Below are positions 29,933 to 39,211 of a DNA stretch of 64,000 nucleotides, one piece after another. Each line of letters begins with the position of its first letter. Within the stretch, counting starts at the first letter, position 1. Under the pieces are notes generated by a model. That model was given only the letters and a program-made list of their open reading frames with translations. It had not been told where the DNA came from and made no database searches. The translations under genes were made by a program, and so were the position numbers. Source of the DNA: SHZI01 sp041396045 (GTDB lineage: Bacteria; Pseudomonadota; Gammaproteobacteria; Steroidobacterales; GCA-2729495); NCBI GenBank assembly GCA_041396045.1, contig JAWKZI010000005.1, positions 1-64,000 on the forward strand, read 5' to 3'.

Positions 29933-30741
29933 ATGAGAAAGCAGCCACTGCTGGCCTATGTCGCGATTGCCTACCTGTGGACCTGATCGCAGCGCTGCCT
30001 TTGTTGCTGCAGAAGCGGGGTATCGTGGAATTCGGTCTGCCCGACGCATGGGAGGCGATAGGTGCCTTCGGACCGTTGCTGGCCGCCTGGATAGTGATTC
30101 GTCGTACCAGGGCTGCAGCCGGGCTGGCGAACTTCTGGCGAGGCCTGGTCCGCTGGCGCGTGGGCGGGGTCGGACTTTCGCTGGCGTTGCTGTCACCCGT
30201 GGGCTTTCTGCTGGTGGCAGCGGCATTACTGACGGTGGCAACTGGCGAGGTACCAGCGTTGACCTCCGGACGACTCAACAACCTTCAGTGGATGGTTGAA
30301 CTGGTGCTGTTTAATTCCGTGCTGCAAGCTTTGGGTGAAGAGCCGGGCTGGCGCGGGTACCTGTTGCCTGCCCTGCGGGAGCGGCAGCGTCCGTTGTTGG
30401 CCACTTTGTTGCTGTTTCCCCTGTGGTGGCTGTGGCACCTTCCGTTCTTTCTGGCACGCCCCGAATTCGGCTGGCCCCAGTTTCTGGGCTTTGGTCTGGG
30501 AATCCTCTCGGCCTCGGTGTGGCTGACATATCTGCAGGAACGAACGGGCAGCACGCTGATGGCGGTGCTATGGCATGCGATGCTCAACTTCACCCGTGGT
30601 ATTGCGCTGGCGTTTTCGACCAGCCTCTTCCTGACCTATGGAGCGGTGGTGACCATCGGCGCGCTGGCGATCGTTGTCTGGTGGCTGACCCACGATCAAC
30701 AGTTCTCCCGTCGGCGCGGTTCTGGTCGCGACCGACTATGA
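29933..30741 (+). CDS. CPBP-family intramembrane metalloprotease, one frameshift near the N-terminus
   Basis: Multi-pass membrane protein of the CAAX-protease/bacteriocin-processing (Abi) family. The catalytic EExxxR motif is EEPGWR (in ALGEEPGWRGYL), and the two metal-binding histidine segments are WHLPFFL and WHAMLNFT. The true start is probably the ATG at 29933 (MRKQPLLAYVAIAYLWT). One base appears to be missing near 29986, after which LIAALPLLLQKRG continues in the next frame. Its 3' end overlaps the convergent PEP-CTERM gene by 6 bases. Substrate unknown. Confidence 0.75.
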
Positions 30742-31434
30742 CAACGCACTTCGTAGGCCGCGTGCCATTGGTGCGCCGGAGCCGCACGTGCGGGCACGAA
30801 GGCCGGCGAGGCCGGCCAGTGCCATGCCGAGGAAAGCCAGCGAACCTGACAGCGGCACTGGCGTGAAATTCAGATTATCAAAACCTTCTGCGCCACCACC
30901 TGTGATCTGAAACAGCGCATGGCCAAAGGTTGTACCGCCAAGACTTACCGCCAGCAGGTTGTCGGGAGCAGTCACCGCATCACTGTAACCTTCGTCGAGT
31001 GCCAGGATCCGGAACTGTGCTGGATTGGCGGTTGGCGCCAATGCCAGCAATCTGACCAGCTGTCGCGTGTCGTTCAGATTGATATCTGTTGCCAGACTGA
31101 CCGACGTCACTGGCGTTGCGAACTCAAACAGCACATCACTGCGGGCGACAGTAGCCCCCAGGGCATAGTTCGCCGGTGAGACCGCGCCCGGCGCATCGGG
31201 GCTGAGGATTGAGATGAACGGCGTGATGAACGTCAGCGTGATCGTGTCGCCAATTGCCACGTCGTCGGGATTGGCAGCGGCAGACCAGAATTTGACGCCG
31301 CGGTCTGCCAGGATATCGCTGGCGACGAGCCCGGGCGTCAGCGCGTCGAAGTTGATCGTGGTTGCCACACTGTCGGCAGCGATGCCCAGCACACCGCACA
31401 GCAGAACCAGTTCAGCCAGGAAATGTGATCGCAT
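30736..31434 (-). CDS. PEP-CTERM-like exported protein
   Basis: About 232 residues with an N-terminal signal peptide (MRSHFLAELVLLCGVLGIAA) and a C-terminal sorting tag: a VPLSGS motif, a hydrophobic stretch (LAFLGMALAGLAGL) and a basic R-A-R end. The middle is a beta-rich secreted domain of unknown function, with strand-like segments TINFDALTPG and TLTFITPF. The VPLSGS form is a variant of the VPEP/VPLPAS tag recognised by exosortase. No exosortase is in this window. I chose the ATG at 31434, preceded by GGGGGA, over the longer frame from 31491, whose extension has no signal-like character. Confidence 0.6.
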   Translation of the reverse strand: MRSHFLAELVLLCGVLGIAADSVATTINFDALTPGLVASDILADRGVKFWSAAANPDDVAIGDTITLTFITPFISILSPDAPGAVSPANYALGATVARSDVLFEFATPVTSVSLATDINLNDTRQLVRLLALAPTANPAQFRILALDEGYSDAVTAPDNLLAVSLGGTTFGHALFQITGGGAEGFDNLNFTPVPLSGSLAFLGMALAGLAGLRARTCGSGAPMARGLRSALS

Positions 31435-31506
31435 GTCAGTATCCCCCAGATGCTCCTGGACAGCATGAGGGAAAAGCTGGTAGCGACGCAATGCCTGAGG
31501 CCACTC

Positions 31507-32579
31507 CTAAGCTCGGGTGGCAGACCTGAGCGACGCCGCCAGAGCATGCAGATCGTCTTCGGTGTGCGCAGTGGAAAGGAAGGCGACTTCGCAGGGACTG
31601 GGTGGCAGATACACGCCATCGGCCAGGAGTGCATGGAATACCGGCGCAAATCGATCAATGGCCAGAGCCGACAGTCCCGCCGGCGTGCGAATCAGGCTCC
31701 TGTTGGCCAGGTCGTCCAGCACAATCCACAACATTGAACCGACACGTTGCAAGGTCACGCCCGGCGTGTCACCTAGCAACCCTTCCAGCAGTCGGCCGTT
31801 GTCTTCCAGTACCAGATACGCCGTGCCGTCAATCAGTTGCCGTAGGTTACAAGATCAGGACGAATGCCGCCGATTTCGGCCATGCCGCCGAAGGCCGTGC
31901 GGAACCCGGAAATGACTTCGTCAAAAATCAAAAGTGAACCGTGTTGCTGGCAACGCCAGGCCAGCGCATCCAGAAATTCCTGACGCTGGGGCAGCAAGCC
32001 ATGATTGGCCGGTAGCGGTTCGATGATCGCAGCAGCGATATCCTTGCCACGTATTTCAAATACGCGATCCAGACTGTCCAGGTCATCAAGCGGAAGAACC
32101 AGCGTATCTGCAGTTGTGCCGGGCGTGATGCCGGCACTGTCTGCAATGCCGGAGCCAGCACGAATCAACATCGAATCCACGTGGCCGTGATAACAACCGT
32201 CAAACTTGAGCAGCAGGTTGCGGCCGGTCGCGGCGCGAGCCAGTCGCAGTACCGACATCACGGCTTCGGTGCCGGAGTTCACGAAGCGTAATTGCTGTAC
32301 CCAGGGCAGGCGTCCGGTAATGAGTTCAGCCAGCGCCAGCGAGCCCGCCTCATTGATAGCCGCCAGTACGGCCGGGTGGGCGTGACCCAGGATCATCGTG
32401 CCAAAAGCCATGCAGAAGTCTATGAACTGTCGTCCGTCCACGTCCGTGAGACGACTGCCCTGTGCCGACTGGATGAAAACCGGGGTTCTGCCGACCCGTC
32501 TAAAGGCCCGCACGGGCGAATGCACGCCACCTGGTGTAACGTTGAGTGCGCGGCCGAATAGCTCAGTTGAACGCGTCAT
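31507..32579 (-). pseudogene. hemL: glutamate-1-semialdehyde aminotransferase HemL, internally deleted
   Basis: HemL makes 5-aminolevulinate for heme in the C5 pathway. The N-terminal part is clear (TPGGVHSPVRAF, FVNSGTEAVMS, KFDGCYHGH, FDEVISGFR). The frame stops at 31833 in TYGN, exactly where the catalytic lysine motif YGK should stand. The next conserved sequence, LIDGTAYLVLEDNGRLLEGLL through to AHTEDDLHAL, begins at once in another frame and ends at 31507. The PLP-lysine block with GGGxPVGAxGG and the GTLSGNP region (roughly 70 codons) are missing, and about 12 codons are also missing near 32345. Span is 357 codons against about 426 expected. Either a deletion-ridden assembly, or a dead copy with a working hemL elsewhere. 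Confidence 0.8.
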
Positions 32580-32703
32580 GCGGGCGGATCAAATCCGACC
32601 GGAGCATGTGCTTCGGCAGCGATGCCGGTGGCGAGTTCAGACGCCACAAACGTGGCAGCACGGCAGGTGCTGATTTCGCTGGTGACAGATTCATTGCCTG
32701 GTA

Positions 32704-33672
32704 CTACCGCCGTTTTGGCTTGAGGCTGGCAAGCCATTCATCATCGGAGCCTTCAACCATGTCCTGCACGAGGTAGGTCGACAGATACCGTTCCCCGGTG
32801 TCGGGCAACATCACCAGGATCGCTGAACCAGGCTCGGCCTTTTCGGCGACACGCAAGCCTGCTGCCAGCGTGGCGCCGGCAGACAAGCCGACGAAAATGC
32901 CTTCTTCACGCGCCAGGCGCAGCGCACAGGCCTTGCCGTCGTCGTCATCCACGGTAACAAGGTCGTCATACACCTGCGGGTTCAACACGTCCGGCACGAA
33001 GTCAGGTGTCCAGCCCTGGATCTTGTGCGGCTTCCATTCCTTGCCACCGAGCAAGGAAGCAGCCGCCGGCTCGGCTGCAACGATCCGTACCTCGGGTCGG
33101 GCTGCCTTGATCACTTCACCGGCACCGGTAAGGGTGCCTCCAGTGCCCCAGCCGGTTACCCAGAAATCCAGACGCCGGTCGACAAAGTCCTGGAGAATTT
33201 CCGGCCCGGTGGTCTGGCGATGGTAGGCCGGGTTCGCCGGATTCTCGAATTGGCGGGCAAGAAACCAGCCGTGTTCCTCGGCCAGTTCAGCTGCCCGCCG
33301 CACCATGCCGGTGCCGCGTTCCGCACCGGGGGTCAGGATCACCCTGGCGCCGTAGGCCCGCATGATCTTGCGGCGTTCAATCGAAAAGGTCTCTGCCATC
33401 GTGGCGACAAAGGGATAGCCCCTGGCTGCACACACCATTGCGAGGGCAATGCCGGTATTGCCGGAAGTTGCTTCCACAATGGTCTGGCCAGGCTTCAGGA
33501 GGCCACGCCGCTCGGCATCCGAGACGATCGCGATGGCGAGCCGGTCCTTGACGGAGCCGCCTGGATTGAAGGATTCGACCTTGACGTACATCTCCACATG
33601 CCTGGGCGCGATGCGGTTGAGCCTCACGACCGGTGTACGACCGATGGTCTCCAGAATATTGTTGTAAATCAT
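32704..33672 (-). CDS. cysK: cysteine synthase (O-acetylserine sulfhydrylase), CysK type
   Basis: PLP enzyme making cysteine from O-acetylserine and sulfide. 322 residues in one frame. The PLP lysine lies in NPGGSVKDR, the substrate loop is TSGNTG, the phosphate loop is GWGTGGTLTGAG, and the C-terminal PDTGERYLST holds the PLP-nitrogen serine/threonine region. Closest to CysK, though CysM cannot be fully excluded. It is divergent from cysB with a 224-base gap, an arrangement that fits regulation by CysB. Confidence 0.87.
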   Translation of the reverse strand: MIYNNILETIGRTPVVRLNRIAPRHVEMYVKVESFNPGGSVKDRLAIAIVSDAERRGLLKPGQTIVEATSGNTGIALAMVCAARGYPFVATMAETFSIERRKIMRAYGARVILTPGAERGTGMVRRAAELAEEHGWFLARQFENPANPAYHRQTTGPEILQDFVDRRLDFWVTGWGTGGTLTGAGEVIKAARPEVRIVAAEPAAASLLGGKEWKPHKIQGWTPDFVPDVLNPQVYDDLVTVDDDDGKACALRLAREEGIFVGLSAGATLAAGLRVAEKAEPGSAILVMLPDTGERYLSTYLVQDMVEGSDDEWLASLKPKRR

Positions 33673-33859
33673 GTGGTGACTCCACTGTGCGGGTCTGAAC
33701 TGAAGCGTTGATCGTAAGCTGACAGCATATTCGTGCCTGGTCTACGGGCCGGCTTGAACCGGGCAGGGCAGGGAACAATCGGACACCAGATGCGAATGAA
33801 TTGCAGTGAGCAGCAGCCTGGCACGATAACGGCTTGGCGAGCAGACAAAAAATAGTCGA

Positions 33860-33889
33860 TTGACAGGCTCTTGTAACCGGTGGCTATAT
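33860..33889 (+). promoter_or_regulatory. candidate sigma-70 promoter for cysB
   Basis: TTGACA at 33860-33865 is a perfect -35 hexamer, followed after 18 bases by CTATAT at 33884-33889. Transcription would start about 33896, immediately at the cysB ATG at 33897, which implies a leaderless or nearly leaderless message. The hexamers are read directly; activity is inferred. Confidence 0.4.
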
Positions 33890-33896
33890 GGCTGCC

Positions 33897-34931
33897 ATGA
33901 CCTTGCAGCAGCTCAAATATCTGGTTGCGATCGCTGATAGCGGCCTCAACATTACGGCAGCGGCTGTACGCCTGTATACCAGCCAGCCCGGCATCAGCAA
34001 GCAACTGAAGTTGCTGGAGCAGGAACTGGGCGTGCAGCTGTTCACGCGCAAGGGCAAGAGTCTGGCGGAAATCACGCCAGCCGGACGCGATGTGATCGCC
34101 CGGGCGCGACGCATCATGCGTGAAGCGGAGAATATCCGCAGTCTGGCCAGCGACCTGTCTGCGGAGCAGGAGGGCACGCTGGCAATTGCCACGACACACA
34201 CACAGGCGCGCCATGTACTTCCGGACACCATCAAGGCGTTTCGGGAGCGCTACCCGAAGATCAACCTGGAGTTGCACCAGGGGACATCGGAGCAACTGGC
34301 TGAACTGGTGGCCGCCAATCGCGTTGATTTTGCAATCGCAACAGGTTCGCGGGCGTTGTTCCCTGGCCTGGTGATGTTGCCGTGCTTCCGTTGGGATCGG
34401 ATCATCCTGGTGCCAAACGATCATCCATTGACTGCCCTGGCCGGGAAGGATGGCAAGGCTCTGACCCTGTCGGTGCTGGCCGGATACCCGCTGGTGACCT
34501 ATGTATTTGCACTCACCGGTGAGTCCTCACTCAAGAAGGCCTTTGCCGAGCAGAGCCTGGAGCCCAACGTGGTTTTCACGGCCCGTGATGCGGACATCAT
34601 CAAGACCTATGTGCGTATGGGTATGGGCGTCGGCATCGTGGCGCCGATGGCCTATGAATGTCAGGACCGGAAAGACCTGACGGCGCTGCCCGCCGACACC
34701 TTGTTTCCCCGCGTAACCACGTGGCTGGGATTCCGCAGGGATGCCGTTCTGCGCCGCTATATGGTTGATTTCATCGCGTTGTTTGCGCCGCACCTGACGC
34801 CCGACGTCACACGCAAGGCCGCGCAATTGCCGACGCAAGCCGAGGTCGATGCCTTGTTCGACAACGACGCTCTGCCGATGCGTTATGGTTGCGAAGAGTC
34901 CAGAGGTATTGGGTCGGTGGATGGTAAGTGA
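33897..34931 (+). CDS. cysB: LysR-family regulator CysB
   Basis: Activator of sulfur assimilation genes that senses N-acetylserine. 344 residues: an N-terminal winged helix (LQQLKYLVAIADSGLNITAAA, TSQPGISKQLKLLEQELG), then a LysR substrate-binding domain with the CysB segments IATTHTQARHVLP, LHQGTSEQ and MGMGVGIVAPMAYE. Start may be the ATG at 33888 or 33897; the second fits the family start and the promoter. Its position next to cysK matches its role. Confidence 0.88.
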   Translation: MTLQQLKYLVAIADSGLNITAAAVRLYTSQPGISKQLKLLEQELGVQLFTRKGKSLAEITPAGRDVIARARRIMREAENIRSLASDLSAEQEGTLAIATTHTQARHVLPDTIKAFRERYPKINLELHQGTSEQLAELVAANRVDFAIATGSRALFPGLVMLPCFRWDRIILVPNDHPLTALAGKDGKALTLSVLAGYPLVTYVFALTGESSLKKAFAEQSLEPNVVFTARDADIIKTYVRMGMGVGIVAPMAYECQDRKDLTALPADTLFPRVTTWLGFRRDAVLRRYMVDFIALFAPHLTPDVTRKAAQLPTQAEVDALFDNDALPMRYGCEESRGIGSVDGK

Positions 34932-35025
34932 GCTTGCAAAGTAGCGGCCCGCCTGCAACGACGGAACGACGTTATTGTTGTCCACATTTGACCGGCCCGT
35001 GTAACCAGTCACCTGGAGAGTGCCC

Positions 35026-36141
35026 ATGACGGTTCGATATTCCCGACGCTCGCTGCTGCTTGGTTCCTCGGCCGTGGCTGCTGCCGCTCTGACGCTGACC
35101 GACCGTCAGACAATGGCGGCAGAACCCAAAAGCGCCGCAGGCGGTCTGGCCCGATTGATCGGCAACGAAAATCCCTATGGTCCCTCGGCCAGCGCGCGAC
35201 AGGCTGCCATTGAGACACTGCCGACCGCCTGGCAATACCCGATGGGTAACGATCGGAATCTGAAGGCACTGATCGCTGCACGGGAAGGGCTTAAGCCCGA
35301 GAACGTCATGATCGGGGCGGGGTCCGGCGAGATACTGCAGATTGCCGGTCTGGTGTTTGGTGCGAATTCCGAAGTGGTCGCCGCCAAACCGACGTTCGGA
35401 TTTTTGCAGGCCTACGCCCGCAAATCCGGCGCCACGATTACCGAGGTTCCGCTGGACCACGATATGCGGCACGATCTTAAGGCACTCGCTGCAAAAACCA
35501 GGCAAGGCAGCACTGGCCTTCTGTATATCTGTAATCCGAACAATCCCACCGGCACGCTGGTGCCAGGGCCTGAGCTACGGCCTTTTCTGGCGGAGATGGC
35601 GCGGCGAACGACGGTTCTGGTCGATGAGGCCTATCTGGATCTGTGGGATGACTGGCCACAACACACCGGCACGGATCGCGTCAAAGCCGGCGACCCGGTC
35701 ATTGTCACCCGCACTTTTTCCAAGCTGCATGGCATGGCGGGCCTGCGGGTCGGCTATGCGCTGGCTCCCGCACCTCTGATCGATAAACTGGAACAACATC
35801 GGATGACCATCCTGGGCTGTGTCGGCGTGGCAGCCGCCACCGCCAGCTATCAGGATCTGGACTATCAGGCTTTTTCAAGAGCCCGCCTGCATGAAGGGCT
35901 GGCCATCACAACGACAGCCCTGCGCGAGCTGAAAATGCCGCATGTAGAAAACGGCAGGGGCAATTTCGTGTTTTTTGATACGGGCGGACCCTTGGCGGAT
36001 TTCAGTGCGGCCATGCGGCGAGCCGGATATATGGTCGGCAGACCCTTTGCGCCCTACAGCAACTGGTGCCGGGTCAGCATGGGTACCGTCGAGCAGATGC
36101 ATGGTTTTGCTGCGGCTCTGCGGGACTGGAAGACCACCTAG
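35026..36141 (+). CDS. Tat-exported HisC-like class I/II aminotransferase
   Basis: 371 residues. The N-terminus has a twin-arginine signal (SRRSLLLGSSAVAAAAL), then a PLP aminotransferase similar to histidinol-phosphate aminotransferase: GNENPYGPS, NPNNPTGT, DEAYLDL, the PLP lysine in FSKLHGMAGLRVGY, and a late R-V-S-M substrate-binding arginine. Tat export means the cofactor-loaded enzyme would act in the periplasm, which is unusual for an amino-acid biosynthetic aminotransferase. GGAG upstream of the ATG at 35026 supports this start. Physiological substrate unknown. Confidence 0.8.
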   Translation: MTVRYSRRSLLLGSSAVAAAALTLTDRQTMAAEPKSAAGGLARLIGNENPYGPSASARQAAIETLPTAWQYPMGNDRNLKALIAAREGLKPENVMIGAGSGEILQIAGLVFGANSEVVAAKPTFGFLQAYARKSGATITEVPLDHDMRHDLKALAAKTRQGSTGLLYICNPNNPTGTLVPGPELRPFLAEMARRTTVLVDEAYLDLWDDWPQHTGTDRVKAGDPVIVTRTFSKLHGMAGLRVGYALAPAPLIDKLEQHRMTILGCVGVAAATASYQDLDYQAFSRARLHEGLAITTTALRELKMPHVENGRGNFVFFDTGGPLADFSAAMRRAGYMVGRPFAPYSNWCRVSMGTVEQMHGFAAALRDWKTT

Positions 36142-36274
36142 CCGTCTACCGGTCCCAAATACTGGTGGCGCTGCGCTACAATTTGCCCAGTCCGGCGCCA
36201 TAGCCCGGCACCGTGTACTTCCTGATCAATTTTACAGACCCTGCATTTGCTGCCCGGGTCAAAGGGTCCTGACG

Positions 36275-37138
36275 TTGGAGACTCTCCGCCTCGTTTACGA
36301 TGCCGCCAAGGTACGCCTCGGCTTTCTCATCATGGCCTGTGCCCTGGCCGGCGTCGCAGTCAGTCCGGGCAGCGAACTCGCTGCCTGGCAGGTTGCGGTG
36401 CTGGGATTCACCACGCTGCTGGCATCTGCGGCCTCCGGCGCGTTCAACCAGCTCTGGGAGCGCGACATGGACAGCACCATGCGGCGCACGCGGGCCAGAC
36501 CGTTCGCATCCGGCCGCTTTGTGGCCACGCGTGCGTGGCATGCCGGCATAATTATTGCGTTGCTGCTGGCGGTCGTTGGCACAGCGCTGGCGACCAACAT
36601 TGCTGCCGCGCTGTACATACTCCTTGGTGCATTCACCTACGGCGTGGTCTACACCGTCTGGTTAAAGCGCCGCACCTGGCTCAACATCGTTATAGGCGGG
36701 CTGGCGGGCAGTTTTGCCGTGATGGCAGGCGCCGCTGCGGCGGAGGCTACCCTGGCTCCCGCACCGCTGCTTCTGGCCGTCGTACTGTTCCTGTGGACGC
36801 CGCCACATTTCTGGGCCTTGGCCATGGCCTGCAAGAAGGAATATGCGGCGGCCGGCGTACCAATGTTGCCCGTGGTTGTCAGTGACACCGTGTCCACATG
36901 GACGATATTCATTCACGTCGCTCTCCTGGTTGGTCTGTCCGTGCTGCCATTCTGGTACGGCATGAGCTGGATTTATCTCGCGGGTGCAGTCGGCGGCGGC
37001 TGGTACTTTGTGCGCGCGAGCTGGCGTCTGGTTAAAAAGCCCAATGTGCAACAGGCCTGGCGAACATTCTGGGCGTCAATCGCGCAGCTTGGTATTTTGC
37101 TGACCGCGGCGGTTCTGGACAGCCTGATTCTCGGCTGA
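36275..37138 (+). CDS. ctaB: protoheme IX farnesyltransferase (heme O synthase) CtaB
   Basis: Integral membrane prenyltransferase attaching farnesyl to heme b for heme-copper oxidases. 287 residues, UbiA superfamily. The first Asp-rich motif is NQLWERDMDSTMRRTRARP and the second region is YTVWLKRRTWLNIVIGG, then TPPHFWALA; about eight helices. I choose the TTG at 36275 because AAAGGG at 36261-36266 is well placed and homology begins there; the frame itself is open from 35975 inside the upstream gene. The last 63 bases overlap the convergent LytTR gene. No other cytochrome oxidase gene is nearby. Confidence 0.85.
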   Translation: METLRLVYDAAKVRLGFLIMACALAGVAVSPGSELAAWQVAVLGFTTLLASAASGAFNQLWERDMDSTMRRTRARPFASGRFVATRAWHAGIIIALLLAVVGTALATNIAAALYILLGAFTYGVVYTVWLKRRTWLNIVIGGLAGSFAVMAGAAAAEATLAPAPLLLAVVLFLWTPPHFWALAMACKKEYAAAGVPMLPVVVSDTVSTWTIFIHVALLVGLSVLPFWYGMSWIYLAGAVGGGWYFVRASWRLVKKPNVQQAWRTFWASIAQLGILLTAAVLDSLILG

Positions 37139-37996
37139 GCTGTTGGCGGCTGGCGAAATGGATAGTGACGTCAGCCAGCGTCGCGTCATGGCCTGATAAG
37201 GTGCGCTGACCGGCACCTCCACGCCATTTTTCAGGCACAGCGTAAGTGTCCGGCTGCCGTCCTGCCGACACTCGAGCACTGCGCGATTGCTTACCCACCA
37301 TGATCGATGGACCTGCTGCCCGAGATCGTCCGGCAATTCATGCACGGCATCGCTCAGGCGATACAACACCAGTTCGTTACCGGATTTGCCAATTACCTTG
37401 ACGTAGTGCTGTTCCGCCTTGAGCGCCAGCAGGTCTTCAGTGGCGATTGGACGTGACAAACGATTCAGGAATGCTGGCTGCACTTGAGTATTGCTGTTTG
37501 TCGTCACAGGGAGCGGGTTTCCGTCGGGCATGGTTGTGCGTGCGTAACGCCAGGGTTGGTAGCCAAGATATCGATCAACCACGAAATTCGCGGTCATCCA
37601 CAGCAGGAAGGCACGCAGGAATGCAGCGAGTGTTCCAGTGAACCCATCGGCCGACGCGCCAGACAATTCAAGTGCGATCGCCGGCAGGGTGTGCGCAAAC
37701 GTGTTGGCGAAGGGCAGTATCAGGACACTGGCGGTGACACCGCCGAGTGCGGCGAGAATCAGCGGGTGGGGTCGCCAGCGTGCGAACAAACCCATCCAGC
37801 CAGCGGTCAACAGGGCAGATAGCAGCCAGGGCACCAGTGCGTGGATGAGGAAGTAGCCAAAGGTGCTGGTGATGCCCAGCAATTCGATCAGTTTCCAGCT
37901 GGTCAAGGTTGAGTAGGCTGCTGAGAGCAGGGGCAGACCCAACAGGAATCCTGCCCCTCGCCACCTGAATCTGTCTGCCGGCCACCGTATTGCCAC
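37076..37996 (-). CDS. membrane-bound LytTR-family transcriptional regulator
   Basis: 306 residues: four hydrophobic segments in the N-terminal 160 residues, then a LytTR DNA-binding domain (LLALKAEQHYVKVIGKSGNELVLYRLSDA, VHRSWWVSNRAV, LKNGVEVPVS). Such one-component membrane LytTR proteins often autoregulate or control neighbouring membrane genes. Its 3' end overlaps ctaB by 63 bases in the antisense direction; the stop at 37076 may be later than the functional end. It is divergent from the membrane protein gene at 38194, a possible target. Confidence 0.8.
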   Translation of the reverse strand: MAIRWPADRFRWRGAGFLLGLPLLSAAYSTLTSWKLIELLGITSTFGYFLIHALVPWLLSALLTAGWMGLFARWRPHPLILAALGGVTASVLILPFANTFAHTLPAIALELSGASADGFTGTLAAFLRAFLLWMTANFVVDRYLGYQPWRYARTTMPDGNPLPVTTNSNTQVQPAFLNRLSRPIATEDLLALKAEQHYVKVIGKSGNELVLYRLSDAVHELPDDLGQQVHRSWWVSNRAVLECRQDGSRTLTLCLKNGVEVPVSAPYQAMTRRWLTSLSISPAANSSAENQAVQNRRGQQNTKLRD

Positions 37997-38193
37997 GGCT
38001 GATTATAGGCAGGCGAACAGCCTGTCGCGTTGGCTGTCACCCGCTGCAAATCAAACCTGCCGACTCATGCTGCATGATTGCGCACTCGGGAAATGCCGCA
38101 CTCAATTCGTGAAAATGCCCGGCGTGCCCTCTTGCAGGCCCGATCCGACCCGCCTAAGGTCGGCCACTTGAGACTGAGGGGCTGGACTGGCAG

Positions 38194-39081
38194 ATGTCGC
38201 AGTGGCTGGCAAAAATGGAACAGGCGCCCAGGGCCGGTATCTTCTGTCTGGTCGTGGTCTTCATGGGCCTGGCACTGGGGCACAGCCTGCTGGTATTGCA
38301 GCGCTATTTCACCGGGCCGCCGTCCTCGCTGGATACGGTTATTTCAATGGTGCTGGGTAGCGTGGGCGTCGCACTGGTCTGGCACGGCCTCAAGAAGGAA
38401 GAAAATCAGGCCACCTGGCTCGGTTATATCGGTGGCATCCTGATCTGGACCGGCTGGTTCGAATGGACCTGGGAATACTTCAGTTACTGGCTGGCCCTGC
38501 AACCGGTCATGGACGGTGACATACCGGTCTTAAGTCCGGGGCTGTTGATGATCCAGTCCACGGCCTTGATCGTGATCCTGCTGCTGATCATGTTCGGTGC
38601 CAATAAAGACACGCGCTGCCGCATGTTCATGTGGTTTCACCGGAATCTGCGTCTGCGTCCGGGCAAGATGACGGCCGGGTACAAGCGCCAGCACGCCCGC
38701 AACACGGCGCTGGAAACCATATTCCTCACCTGGTTCATCTATCTGTGCGCGATCATGATCAATGATCCGCGTCTCATCGGCTACGACAGCACAGCTGCGA
38801 TGGTAATTACCGTCGGCTTCGTGGCCTGGGGCCTGTATCTGGTACCCAAACTGGCCGCCATTCGCGGGCTGGGTCCGGCTCTGCGCTATGCCATTCCAAC
38901 CGGCAATATTCTCTGGCTGCCCACTGAGGCCTTTTCCCGCTGGGGTCTGTATCCGGAAGTCTGGATCAAGCCGATTGAGTACTCCTGGTTGATGGGGACT
39001 GCGCTCATTGCCTTCGTTGTAGCCGCTGTTGTTATTTTGCAAAGCCGAGGAGTGGTCGCCACCCAAAATGCATCGGGCTAG
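38194..39081 (+). CDS. multi-pass membrane protein of unknown function
   Basis: 295 residues with about seven or eight hydrophobic helices and a cytoplasmic loop rich in Arg/Lys (RNLRLRPGKMTAGYKRQHARN). I do not recognise the family. Segments such as GGILIWTGWFEWTWEYFSYW are very rich in aromatic residues, and GNILWLPTEAFSRWGLYPEVW looks conserved in character. The gene is divergent from the LytTR regulator with a 197-base gap. The TonB-receptor gene follows on the same strand. Confidence 0.6.
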   Translation: MSQWLAKMEQAPRAGIFCLVVVFMGLALGHSLLVLQRYFTGPPSSLDTVISMVLGSVGVALVWHGLKKEENQATWLGYIGGILIWTGWFEWTWEYFSYWLALQPVMDGDIPVLSPGLLMIQSTALIVILLLIMFGANKDTRCRMFMWFHRNLRLRPGKMTAGYKRQHARNTALETIFLTWFIYLCAIMINDPRLIGYDSTAAMVITVGFVAWGLYLVPKLAAIRGLGPALRYAIPTGNILWLPTEAFSRWGLYPEVWIKPIEYSWLMGTALIAFVVAAVVILQSRGVVATQNASG

Positions 39082-39211
39082 CGCCGAAGCGCGCTTTACG
39101 TCGCCAGATGCAAGTGGCTACTATCCAACGAATCAGCTGTCAACCGACCGTGGGGGCGGGGCACAGCATCACTGCCAGCTGTCCGGCTGGCGCAGAGTCA
39201 GGGGGATGTGC

